Shown here: one piece after another, positions 34,979 through 45,089 of the stretch
Numbering within the stretch: the stretch's first letter is position 1
Layout of the letters: each line of letters begins with the position of its first letter
Assembly: GCA_949592205.1 (NCBI GenBank)
Contig: CATIUR010000001.1
Location: 405,051,750-405,115,749 of the forward strand
From: Helichrysum umbraculigerum
Taxonomy: Eukaryota > Streptophyta > Magnoliopsida > Asterales > Asteraceae
Length of the DNA stretch: 64,000 nt
Reading direction: 5' to 3'
The notes under the pieces: generated by a model
Databases searched by the model: none
The model's input: only the letters and a program-made list of their open reading frames with translations
What the model was told of the DNA's origin: nothing
Program-made: the position numbers and the translations under genes

Positions 34979-35038
34979 GAATCAAGTTATGTTGCTCTGT
35001 TGTACACAAGTACAGACCTGTCACCGCTGGCTTGATTC
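34979..35038 (+). ncRNA. Covarying hairpin, copy T2 (subtype I)
   Basis: Outer arms GAATCAAG and CTTGATTC pair perfectly. TTATGTTGCTCTGT, then inner stem TGTAC / GTACA with loop ACAA, then GACCTGTCACCGCTGG. Closely matches A1 in the outer helix and A2 in the 3' strand. Confidence 0.6.
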
Positions 35039-35730
35039 TTAAAATTGATTCTCTTATATTCTTTCTAAATTTGGAAACTATGTTCTTGTCTGGGCTAAAG
35101 GGGTATGTCTATGGTGGGGACCACGGTGAAATATTCATACTAATAATAAAAGGTTAGCTCGTAGATACGGATGTAACATGTTTAAGTGGAAAAACAATAC
35201 CAGTAATCGTCTTGAAATAATTTTTATACTAGGTGTATTAAATGTGCTAAATAAATTTAAAGTGGGCAAATATACTGATAATCGAGATAACACTTACTAT
35301 TTGCTAATAATTGCATGTTGGCCTGATATGATCCCTAAGCAGACTTAAAACAATCCTATCCCCAATGTTATTTTAATCTTCGTTCTTTACTTTTCATTTA
35401 TAAAGAAAAATACAAAAAGATTTTATTTCTATGTTATTTTCTTCAAACATCACATATCTTGTTAAAGTCAATTATTGAAGATGCAAAGGATGTCAGCTAT
35501 TCTCCAAAGACTGTGAAGATGAATTCTATTGGAGAAGCTGCTGATGATTGAGAGATGGTCACAGAGTTTGAAGATCTTATTGTATGATAAATTTGTGTCA
35601 GTCACATGAATTTGGACATCAAGATTTCTTGGAAGACCATGCTATCTCAAAGGGGGAGTTTCTGATTGTCAAAGACATGAAAGAGTTTGTTGATGAAGAC
35701 TAATTGAAGACTTCTTTGACCAAGCTGATG

Positions 35731-35743
35731 ACAAGGGGGAGTT
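35731..35743 (+). other. Element T polypurine tract
   Basis: ACAAGGGGGAGTT directly before the 3' LTR. Confidence 0.75.
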
Positions 35744-36195
35744 TGTTGATGCATTTTGTGTGTCAGTCAGTTGGTCAAACTATTGTAATTGTCAAAGTCA
35801 ATTAGTCTACGAATGTATAGTGTTTAGAGTGTGTATTCGAGTCTGTAAATGAAATATACATAGAATGGTGACATTGTAATTGGGCCTGCGACGTCGGGTC
35901 AGACGTCGCAAGGGTCTGGGCCTGCGACGTTGGGCTTAACGTTGCAGGGTCCAGTAGGTCGATATAAATAGCGAGTTACAAGTTAGTTTTAGGGTTGGAC
36001 GTCATATAGAGAGAGAGAGGGCCGTTTTGTGTGAGAGAGGAGACAGAGAAACGAGTTTGAGTCTGTAATCGTATATTATCAATTGTGAATATATACAAAA
36101 GATTATAGAGAATCGTTTGTGTGTTCGTGAATCATTATCGTTTGTTATTCATTGTTTATACGATCCGATCAGATCTCACGTGTGTGGGACTATCA
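35744..36195 (+). repeat. Element T 3' LTR
   Basis: 452 bp, about 99% identical to 30479-30930, followed by the AGATT target copy and the rest of solo LTR C. Confidence 0.9.
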
Positions 36196-37088
36196 AGATT
36201 TTTCCGGCCAAAAACCCAATTCAAATCCGTTTTTAAGCTATAAATCGTGTTCTACACTTTGAAATGGACATATACAAGTTATATAAACAACTAACAAGTG
36301 AAAAATACTAAGAATCGAAAGGTTTCGGGATTTTGTCGGAAACTTACAAAGCGGCGAAATGGAAATCCGGAAAGATAGAAGTGTAGATCGTTGCGAGGTG
36401 GTCGTGAATCTCTAAAAATATCGATGATTCGAGTGCGTTTGATGTTGTTATTTGATGATTTTGTATGATGGAGGTGGATGGTGTTTTTAGAGAGAAAGAA
36501 GAGAAAGAGAAAGGAGAGAGAGAGAGAGAGTGGAAGTGAATTAAATGAGGAAAGAGAGGAGGGAGGTGGAGGTTATCCTCCACTGTCAGTCTTCGCCCCG
36601 CGCTCCGCGCGGTGTTCGTTTTCTCCGTCATTTAACGTTTTAATAAATATTTCGCGCGTTAATTATCCATTTTAAAATACGAATTTTTGTTTAATAATTT
36701 AATTAAATTGTTTTACTAATTACCTAAAAATTTAAAGATTTAAAATGTGATTTAAATAATTTGCGTATTTTGTTGTTAATTAGGTAAGTTTCTATTGTAC
36801 GAGTCGGGACAACTTTGGGAATAAAATTTAAACAGTCGTTTGGACCCAGTAATGTCTTCAGAAAAATGTTTTATACTAGATTTTAAATTGTGTCACCAAC
36901 GTCCGTATTTATGGAACCGAAATACATTCGATTTAAATTGCGTACGATTTAATCAAATCGCAAAGTTTGTATATATTCATCAATATATAATTCGATACAT
37001 TAATTAGCCTAACACAGAACTAATTACATGTATTAACAGAGAATTAGGCACTAATTACTAGTCCTAATTTGGCGGGTGTTACAGATAT

Positions 37089-40000
37089 AGTTGAAAGTGT
37101 ATGACAAAAATTAAAGATAAATCGATTCCTGCGGATCCATTAGGATTGTTTCTATCGAAACCACTTGTGAAGTATTGGTCACGTAGATTTGTTTCCATAC
37201 CAGAAACACTTTAACACGCACCTTCCACTCGTCCCTTTCATCGTTAATAAGATTCATTGGAGTAAATCCATTGTTGGCCGCCATTGTTAAATAGACGCAA
37301 GACTATGTTACTACGTAGTATATTTGAATATCGTTATGAAGGTAAAAATAGGGAAAAAATTCATTCATTTCTCGAATTCAATTGTAGATCCACACTCGTC
37401 TGATTGATGCAAGGAGACAACTATGGAATTAATTTTCATAAAAATATGTTTAATTTTCGATTTACAGTAAAAAAAAAAAAAAAAAAAAACCCTCCTTGGT
37501 CGCTTGTAAATGTCAGCCAATTGGATCACCTATTTGCAATAGTTATTTTATTTTAAATTATTAATACACAAAAATCCAACATTTTTATTCAAAAAATTGG
37601 ATTGTTATTGGAATCATATAGATTTTTGTAATTCCATTTGACACACTTACAGCTTACAAAGTTTCTAGGTTTTGGACAACCATTTTGTAACCTCTGGTAA
37701 TAGTCATGCCAAGAACCCACCTTCGAGTAAGAATAGCAATGCCATTACATGTAACAACAATTGCCACACTACAAGCCCCAACATCCGCCATTGACATCAT
37801 GTTTTCATGGAATACCATTCCACGAAGCAAAGTCCATGCATGTGCAGTTGGATGGTTTTCACCCTGTAGTGTCTATTTGAAAGCATACTAAAGTAATACA
37901 GAGACATAAGGAACTTACTCAGACTCAAGATAGAAAACATGGCACGCAGGTTAAACAAAAAAAGTTGGCCATAAATAATGGGGCAAAAGATTCAAACAGG
38001 CCCAAAGTGGTGTAAACTTACTATATATATACACATTCTTGGAGATACATTTAGCACAAAAATAACCTAAATAAATAAATCTTTAAAACAGATGGGGAGC
38101 CTTCTTGTCCAAAACAAACATGTGGTGTTCTATGTTTCTTTGAACTTCAAAGCCATTGACATTGTACAATCGAAGTTGACTTTATATAAACAACACCAGC
38201 TTTCAACATCAGTTTCTTTGGAACATTTAATCGGCAAGCTCAAAAGCCTCATCTTTTTTTCTAAATCCAATGACTAATGACTTATATAAGAGATAACACC
38301 AACATTTTTTTTAAAACAAAACACTACAGAACTCATACACCTTAATTACTTCAGCGTACATTGGCTTCCGTAATTCGTGAAAAAATACAAGAAAACAACT
38401 TGATGAGTTTTATAAAATTAGGAGTAAATCATACTATTACTGATATAGTCTTAAGCTGCTTATAAACATGAATGCCTTATAAATTCTTTAAATAGAAATG
38501 TAAATATAAAAGAAAGAAAAATGGAAAGAGATGGAAGTCAATTCTTGCCTGTTTTATTTCGGGGGGCTCTTTCCTATGTTCTCAAGGTGAACATGGTGAA
38601 ATATAGTTAGTGACTGCAACATGTTTTTGTAAGCACCGAAAGAGTTCGTACTATTGGCACACAAGAGGAAACAACAAATATCAGAAAAAGTTGATTAATA
38701 TTCTTTTTACACATCAATTATCCCATTACTTCCGAAAATTAGATTTAGAACAACTTACACAGCTGACGATGATAATTGCCATTTATGACCAGGTGTCTTG
38801 CTTGCAATAGCTGAAGGATGCACACCATTTCCATTATACAAGATGTATAAAGAGTTCTACCTGTTGCATCTGCAGCTATGAGAGAAAACAAAAGAGAAAA
38901 AACGAAAACATGAGTCAGCACAAACGAATCCATCCTTATCTTCTGATGTTCCTTAGAACACCGATTGATCGAAGCCGAACTAATATCCATATTCTTAATC
39001 GAAGATCTGAAATAACGATAATTGAAGAGCTATTAATAACCATTTTGTTAGAATAATTTACCATCAAAACCTAAATTAAATAACATTAGTACACATAATA
39101 CACATTAAAACAATACCAATTAGTTAAGACTAATCAACACACTCACATGTACCTTCTATTAAAAGTGCAAGCAAAAGTCGCCACTTTCAATCACAGGAGT
39201 CTTATACCTGCTGTGATACATAACAAACAAATACATTTGCTTTTAATATTCTTAAACATTAACATAACACAATGTGCAAACAAAAGCAGGAAAGCAATTA
39301 TATATATTTATATGTATATATATCATTATAATTTAAAAAGATTCATTCAAGACATTCAAATAACTGCATAAAATATTAGAGACCTGATTTCAGGCACAAA
39401 ATTAGTTAAACAGCAACGCAACACATAGATGTACATAAAATCAATTTACATCACGCAAGAGTGAAATCAACGTATAATAGATGCGAAAAGTTACGATTAA
39501 TATACGGAAGCAATACCTGAATTCGTTCAGTGATTGTTTATGTTATCGAGAGAACTGAATGAATCAGAAAAGGACAAATTATAACAGGCAGGAATGTACA
39601 CCTTTGAATGGCACCAAAACTCTATCTTAGCCGATTACAAGCGTGAATAAAATGGTCGATCGTCAACTCAATACGTCTTCTAGGGTTTTAGACAGCTGAT
39701 AATAGTCTTCAAGGGTTTTGAGTTTGGACGGCATATATATTTTAATCTCAAGGAAGCTGGATCAAATATTTGGCAGATTTTATAAGTCAATAAAAGAGGG
39801 AAAAACAAATCAAAACAAAAACAAAACAATCACGTAAAAAAATATTTGCAATCTTGAAGAATAAAATATACGACTTTAAATTATTGTACAACCAATAGAA
39901 GGGAAAGAAGGGGTACGTACAACGACTTCACAAAGAAGGGGTACGTACAACAACTGTGAAGTCGTGCTTCATATCCACATCTCCTACTCAGTGCAAAGTA

Positions 40001-41280
40001 AAAAACTACACCTTGAGCACCATATAAACAAAATCAAACAAACCATAACCCTATAACTAAATTAGATCGACAAATACAAAAGTATATCAAATTTTTATTG
40101 CATATGACCAATACTCGATATGCAAATTTATAGCGGTATACATCTATACATGTAAAAGTAAAAACCCTAACCTTTTGATGCCGAAATATTCGCCGAGAGT
40201 TAGATGAACGGAGTTGTAATAAACATATGATCAATCGATTTTGTCGGAAGAAGAAGAAGCAGCGGCAGCAGATGTGGAGCAGGGTTAGGTTTTGTACTTC
40301 GTTATGATTTATGCTTTGTCAGGATTAGTTTTTTATTCTTTATTATAATTTTAATGAAAAAACGTTTTTTTAATTTATTAATTTTAACTTTTTACGTTTT
40401 TTTAATAAAGTTAAATTGAATTAAATAAATTTGTAATATTTAAGGAGGGATAATTATGACTTTTGAGGAATACACATTAACTATTTAGGTTGTCATTTAT
40501 GTTTGAGATTATCAATGGTTTTAATTTAAAAGGATTAATTAATGGAGGGTTGAGATTAGATTAGGATTGCCTAAATTAATAATGACAACCTAATATACAC
40601 TCTATTATAATATATTAAAAGAGAAAAGAGATTGTTAATTGTTTACTTTTTAATACTATATACCGCATGTGATTTTACATCTTCTTCAATGTATAACTAA
40701 ATCAAGATAGATAAAATTTTTGTACATCACTATAGAACATAAATTAGACGTTATATATTAATTACCATTGCTTTAAATGAATTAATGTAGTGTTTAATTT
40801 TATGCAATATTTGAATACATATCAATAATAGATGTATATATATATATATTAGTGTATAAATATATAGTAAGTAATTAAAAAATATATGCTAACGTGTGAG
40901 TCTAATGATTTTGTTACGTTCAATGCACTATATAAGTTTTTATTGAAAATGATGAAATACTGATGTGTCGATAGTGTAATGCATTGAAGATACTCTTAGA
41001 AGTTAGAACGACCATTTTTCATTCCCTTTTTCTTTTTTGTTTGAAACCCTATAGAGTACTTAGGAAGATGTCGACCAACTTTTGTGTTTAAACCTGATTT
41101 ATTGGGCTAACACAAATTAATGGGCTCATTTATTGGGCTAAGCCCAAATTAATGTGTAAAATTTGTTAATTGTATAATAGATGTTATTTATGTTACAAAC
41201 TTTGAGTGAGATTCAAATGAGAATGAAAATTTTTGTGAGAATAGAGGAACCAACCAGAACTCGTCACATGTCATAAAGCT
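37089..41280. other. Intergenic DNA, possible host-gene traces
   Basis: AT-rich, no intact gene recognised. Besides the RPA-like fragment, a minus-strand open stretch at about 37690-37880 reads GENHPTAHAWTLLRG and further hydrophobic residues; minus-strand 38990-38866 encodes a signal-peptide-like MDSFVLTHVFVFSLLFSLIA followed by a donor-like GGTAGAA. These could be exons of one decayed or unrecognised gene. Long A run at 37470-37489. Confidence 0.35.
37111..37284 (-). pseudogene. RPA-like (replication factor A / DUF223) N-terminal fragment
   Basis: 57-residue minus-strand ORF beginning MAANNGFTPMNLIND with EWKVRVKVFLVW and SIETILMDPQ. This pattern (F-P-x-L, then W-K-VRV--VW, then D--L-D) resembles the first OB-fold of plant replication-factor-A-like proteins, which are common both as host genes and as Helitron cargo. 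It stops at a TAA where the domain should continue, and solo LTR C follows 22 bp later. Similarity is by eye only. Confidence 0.35.
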
Positions 41281-42111
41281 TGTGACACTCCTCCAAATTA
41301 GGTATTATTATACCACTAACCTCATGCATTTCTTACGCTAATTCCCTGCTAAAAAGTAAACTAAACTTTGGATGTGATATAAGTCTAGCAAGCCCGAGAA
41401 TTTTGTACAAAAAGTTTTACGTATTTCGTAATTAATTTTAATTACGTACGAACTATCGGAATGAACCCGACAAAAATAAAATACAAATGTTGGTGAACAT
41501 ATAATTAATAATATGAAATTATTAATTACGAATATTATTAAATTTGTATTATTGTTATAATATAAAACATTATACGTTTTATTTAAAATGTATCGTACAA
41601 GACTGCGACAAATATAAAACGTACCCAAAGGTCAAAAATAATAAAAGTATTATTTTTCCCCTTCATTATAAAGTATTTGAAGAATTACCTCAAAATATAA
41701 TTGCGAAATTTAAATGAAAATTTGCACTCAATTGGACTCGTATCCGAAACTAACGGGTTAAAAACCCAAACAATCAACACAAATAAAATATCTAATCGAC
41801 CAGATGTACTGAGGCCATTCCCTCTTTTGACAAAATGAGCCAATTTATTTATAAATACTCCCTTCATGTCTGAATCTCTGTATCACCTAACTACAATAAT
41901 TTACACACTACTACTCCTACTGTGTTCATACGGAGGAAGCAGAAGAGGAACAAGAAGGCAGCTAGCTTCATCTCCACCTTCTTCATCTCCAAACTTTCAC
42001 CACCATTAACAAACAACAAAATACTTATACTAGTATCATTATCATCATCATACCAACATCATCATCATCGTCGGTTATCATCATCCTCACCGAATCATAA
42101 TCATAACTAAA

Positions 42112-42117
42112 GTAAGG
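42112..42117 (+). promoter_or_regulatory. Putative 5' splice donor in LTR G
   Basis: ACTAAA followed by GTAAGG, about 230 bp after the expected start site from the TATA box; same relative place as in B, C and E. Confidence 0.4.
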
Positions 42118-42433
42118 AAACTTTCAAATTCTCTAAGTTATGATATAAATTTCGTTATATTTAGTGTTTATATAGCATAATCTATGTATAAATCATGATA
42201 ATTTGATGATGAAAATCCTTGAGTACAAATATATATAAATACTCTGTACAAAATTTGTAAAGTGTGTAACGTGAAAACAATGTACGAAATTACTCCCTAA
42301 AAACTTGTTTATATTCGACAACAACTTTGGTGTAAACTTGGTTAAAAGTTATAGCTTGAAGCTAAAAATGATACGGATGAAAACTGGACTCAGATGAATG
42401 TTCGAACAGAGTACAGAACGGAAACAAACCAAC

Positions 42434-42556
42434 CTGATCGGTTGGCTTGGGCCAGCCGATCGGTTGGATATATTGAGCCGAACGGCTCAACCAACTGAGC
42501 CGAACGGCTAGTTGTTGAGCCGAACGGTTTGCGAAGTCGACACCCGAACGGTTCAC
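42434..42556. repeat. CCGAACGG palindromic array in LTR G
   Basis: Six CCGAWCGG units, two inside GAGCCGAACGGCT-type inverted repeats. Occupies the place held by the GCGACACAA array in the other Tekay LTRs. Confidence 0.8.
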
Positions 42557-43224
42557 GATGTATTTTTAAACAAAACGCAGACTGTGCGATAAATGGTAAA
42601 AAAAAATACTAACGAGTATACGGCTTAAAATTATTGTCCAAGTTATAAACTTTATAAAACTTTATGACGCTAAATTTGGTACTAAAACTGTACACGACCG
42701 CGGGACATTATTTTATACAAATATTAAACGTTAGAACTTTTTGGCCAAACGGGTTAATTATATAATGGGCCAAAACTATTATATTTTTATATAATTGGGC
42801 CATATTAATTGGGTCGTGCTATTTGGGCCGCGCTAGTGGGCCGAACGAATTGGGCCAAGCCCAATGGGTCGTGGAATTGTAAGAAACAAACTTAAAACGG
42901 ATCATATATAAAACGGGTAACATTTTGATACCAACTAAAATTTGATAAGTATATATGTGTGTGTATATATATATATATTTTATATATACACGAACGACAA
43001 CCAACTTAAATATATGTACATAAATGGACACGAGCTTTTAAAAAGTGTATTATGTATATACATTGGGACAAAATGTGATCAATTTTCGTAACAAAACGAG
43101 ACTTATGTTTTTGGAACTACACGACGAACTATATATATATACATATGTATATATAAACGATAACGACAACTATATATATATATATACAATAAACGAACTA
43201 GGTATATATATATGCATGACGACA

Positions 43225-43297
<73 letters not shown>
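43225..43297. repeat. (TA)n microsatellite
   Basis: About 35 uninterrupted TA dinucleotides, with shorter TA runs on either side (43125-43195). Confidence 0.95.
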
Positions 43298-43298
<1 letters not shown>

Positions 43299-44179
43299 GA
43301 ACCAATTATATATATGTATATGACGAGGACAAATTTAATGTGTATATATTTATATGTACAACTAATAAGTATATGTGTATATACTTACACCTTACGAATG
43401 ATTCAACAATAAACATAATTTGGAAAATATTAATAATTTCCAACATATATCACCAACGATTTGTACAAAACTTAAGAAATTAATAATTTCTTCAAAACAA
43501 TCAAAATGTTAACATGATTCGACAATTTAGTCAATCACTTATGTAATTACAATTATTGCGTATAGGTTGTTAATGGACTTACGTGGTCGACGTCTACTAC
43601 TACTCGCTAGCTTTCACATCTGCGCACCTACTGTGAGTTCAGCCCCTTTTTCACTGTTTTAATACTTTTAAAACCTGGGGTGAAGAACATAGCAATCGTT
43701 TGTACTACTGCATGCGATAACTGATTTAGATACTGTATATATTTACTTAAACTGTTTATGAAATGTTATTTCATACGATTACTTGAACTACTGTTTATGA
43801 AAAGATGTTTTCATACTATTTTGGGAAATAGACAACGAATCCTAGAACGGACCTAGGCTTACGATGTAGTGCATAAAAGTCCTTATGGCTACAGACTATA
43901 ACCATTAGCTAGGTGACTCTAGCCACTGAGTATACGGATAGTACTATCGCCGTGACGACCTTCCTACGGTTTTGGAGCGTATACTTACAGGTCATATTTA
44001 GCAAACAACTACTGCTGGTCGTGGTTTGGTTATAGGGTTAGGTCGCTGTTGGGACATAGATTGTGACAACAGATCTAGCTTGAAATAGGACTAGTGTAAT
44101 TATTATTGTGTTTGTATATTGGTTTGGATTTGTAAAAGAATATTTGTTTTGTTAGTGATATTCGTTAAACATATTGTTT

Positions 44180-44629
44180 TGTTAAGTTAGAAGAATAATT
44201 AAATACAAAATAAATAATAGACGTTTGATGCGTAGCGAGTCGAGATATCAGGTAGCAGCGAGTCGAGCTGTGAGGTGAGATCTGAACTCGTGAGGTATCA
44301 GTCTGGCGAGCCGAGCTCTGTGTTGGGCTTGGGCTGAGAGTTGGACTGAACTCGCAGGCCCATGCGAGCTGAGACGACTGGACGTATATATTGTTTTTTA
44401 CTCCGTGAAAAACATAACTTTTTAATACTTTTGCAATTCTGCGAACTCAACAAATCCAGAGAAAACTAAACCTAAAGGCTAGGCTTTGACAATTCGTTAT
44501 TTAAAGCTAAGTCTTACTAAACGCAATACGAACATATTCGTTGTTAGTAAGATAACACCGTATTAAGGGATTCCGCACCTTAATACTACAGATAACGAAG
44601 TTATCGATCCTAAAACTAGGGGACTTACA
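44180..44629 (+). repeat. Element H 5' LTR
   Basis: The right edge ends GGACTTACA just before the primer site. The left edge at TGTTAAG (44180) is inferred from the inverted ends TGTTAAG/CTTACA and a length close to T's LTR; the 3' LTR is not available to confirm it. Confidence 0.5.
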
Positions 44630-44631
44630 TC

Positions 44632-44643
44632 TGGTATCAGAGC
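44632..44643 (+). other. Element H primer-binding site
   Basis: TGGTATCAGAGC, two bases after the LTR. Confidence 0.85.
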
Positions 44644-44839
44644 TTTCGGGCTAAATACGAGTGTGTTCATAAGTTTTAGTGTTATTGCGTTTTTGATTCG
44701 GGTCGTTATTACGTGCATTCTTGTAATACTAACGATCAAAATCATTCTCTAGACATTTTAGGGTTTGTTTACAGCCGAAATTTTAAGTTTCAGTCGTAAA
44801 AATACCTTAAAAATTCGTTTTCGGGTTTAACAGCCGTTT

Positions 44840-45062
44840 CGTGAGTCGAGATTAGGGTTCCAGCGTCGCCTGCGAACCGAGTTGAACTAGCTAGTCGAAC
44901 TGAGGCTTGCGAGTCGAACCGAGATCCCTCGCGAATCGACATCACTTGCGAATCGACATCTTTTAGCAATCCGAACTGAGGCTTGCGAATCGACGAATTC
45001 TGCGAGTTGAGCTGAGATTGCGAGTTGAGCTGAGTCTTGCGAGTCGAGTTTTCTGAATTCGC
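44840..45062. repeat. GCGAGTCGAG array in H leader
   Basis: About ten units of TGCGAGTCGA and variants (GCGAATCGA, GCGAGTTGAGCTGAG). Four more lie in the LTR (44233-44365). Confidence 0.8.
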
Positions 45063-45089
45063 TGAAACAGTTTAATTTTACGTTTTAAG

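Larger units (their letters stand above)
34045..35743 (+). other. Element T 3' non-coding region
   Basis: No pol remnant. It holds two covarying hairpins (T1, T2), an additional weak stem at about 34884-34956 (CAAACG/CGTTTG), and five purine tracts of the GGGGAG type near 34363, 34399, 34805, 35651 and 35735. Only the last adjoins the LTR. Confidence 0.7.
30479..36195 (+). mobile_element. Element T: gag-only Copia-type retrotransposon
   Basis: 5.7 kb element with 452-bp LTRs (30479-30930 and 35744-36195, about five differences), AGATT duplications at 30474-30478 and 36196-36200, a tRNA-Met primer site and a polypurine tract. It carries a Copia gag in two frames but no protease, integrase or RT anywhere. 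The interval 34045-35743 is non-coding. This fits the published class of terminal-repeat elements with only a GAG domain. It must rely on pol from another Copia element; H shares gag motifs but this pairing is untested. Confidence 0.88.
28841..37083 (-). mobile_element. Solo LTR C (Tekay family), split by element T
   Basis: Starts TGTAACACCCCC and ends GGTGTTACA, with GATAT on both sides and no internal region: a solo LTR of about 2.5 kb once T (30479-36195) and its target copy are removed. Orientation minus, like B. Shares with B and E the AGCCCAGAAA block, the GCGACACAA array (about 30163-30440) and a donor-like GTAAGT at 36347 on the minus strand. A GC-rich patch near 29965-30030 (GCCCCTGG units) is unlike the rest. 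Confidence 0.85.
41281..44179 (+). mobile_element. Element G: Tekay-like LTR, interrupted by H
   Basis: Starts TGTGACACTCCTCC and carries marks of the Tekay LTRs here: TATAAATA at 41850-41857, a leader-like exon, a GTAAGG donor-like site (42112-42117), a palindromic motif array and a block near 43631-43680 (GTGAGTTCAGCCCC, CTGTTTTAATAC, GGGGTGA) matching E's LTR near 51195-51235. No LTR end is found before H begins, so the remainder would lie beyond the window's right edge. Confidence 0.6.

Noticed and set aside
38745..38990. 81-residue ORF with signal-peptide-like start as an independent gene
   Set aside because: Only the first part looks protein-like and a splice-donor-like GGTAGAA follows it; at best one exon of an unrecognised gene.
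43045..43412. Ile-Tyr repeat proteins
   Set aside because: Translation of a (TA)n microsatellite.
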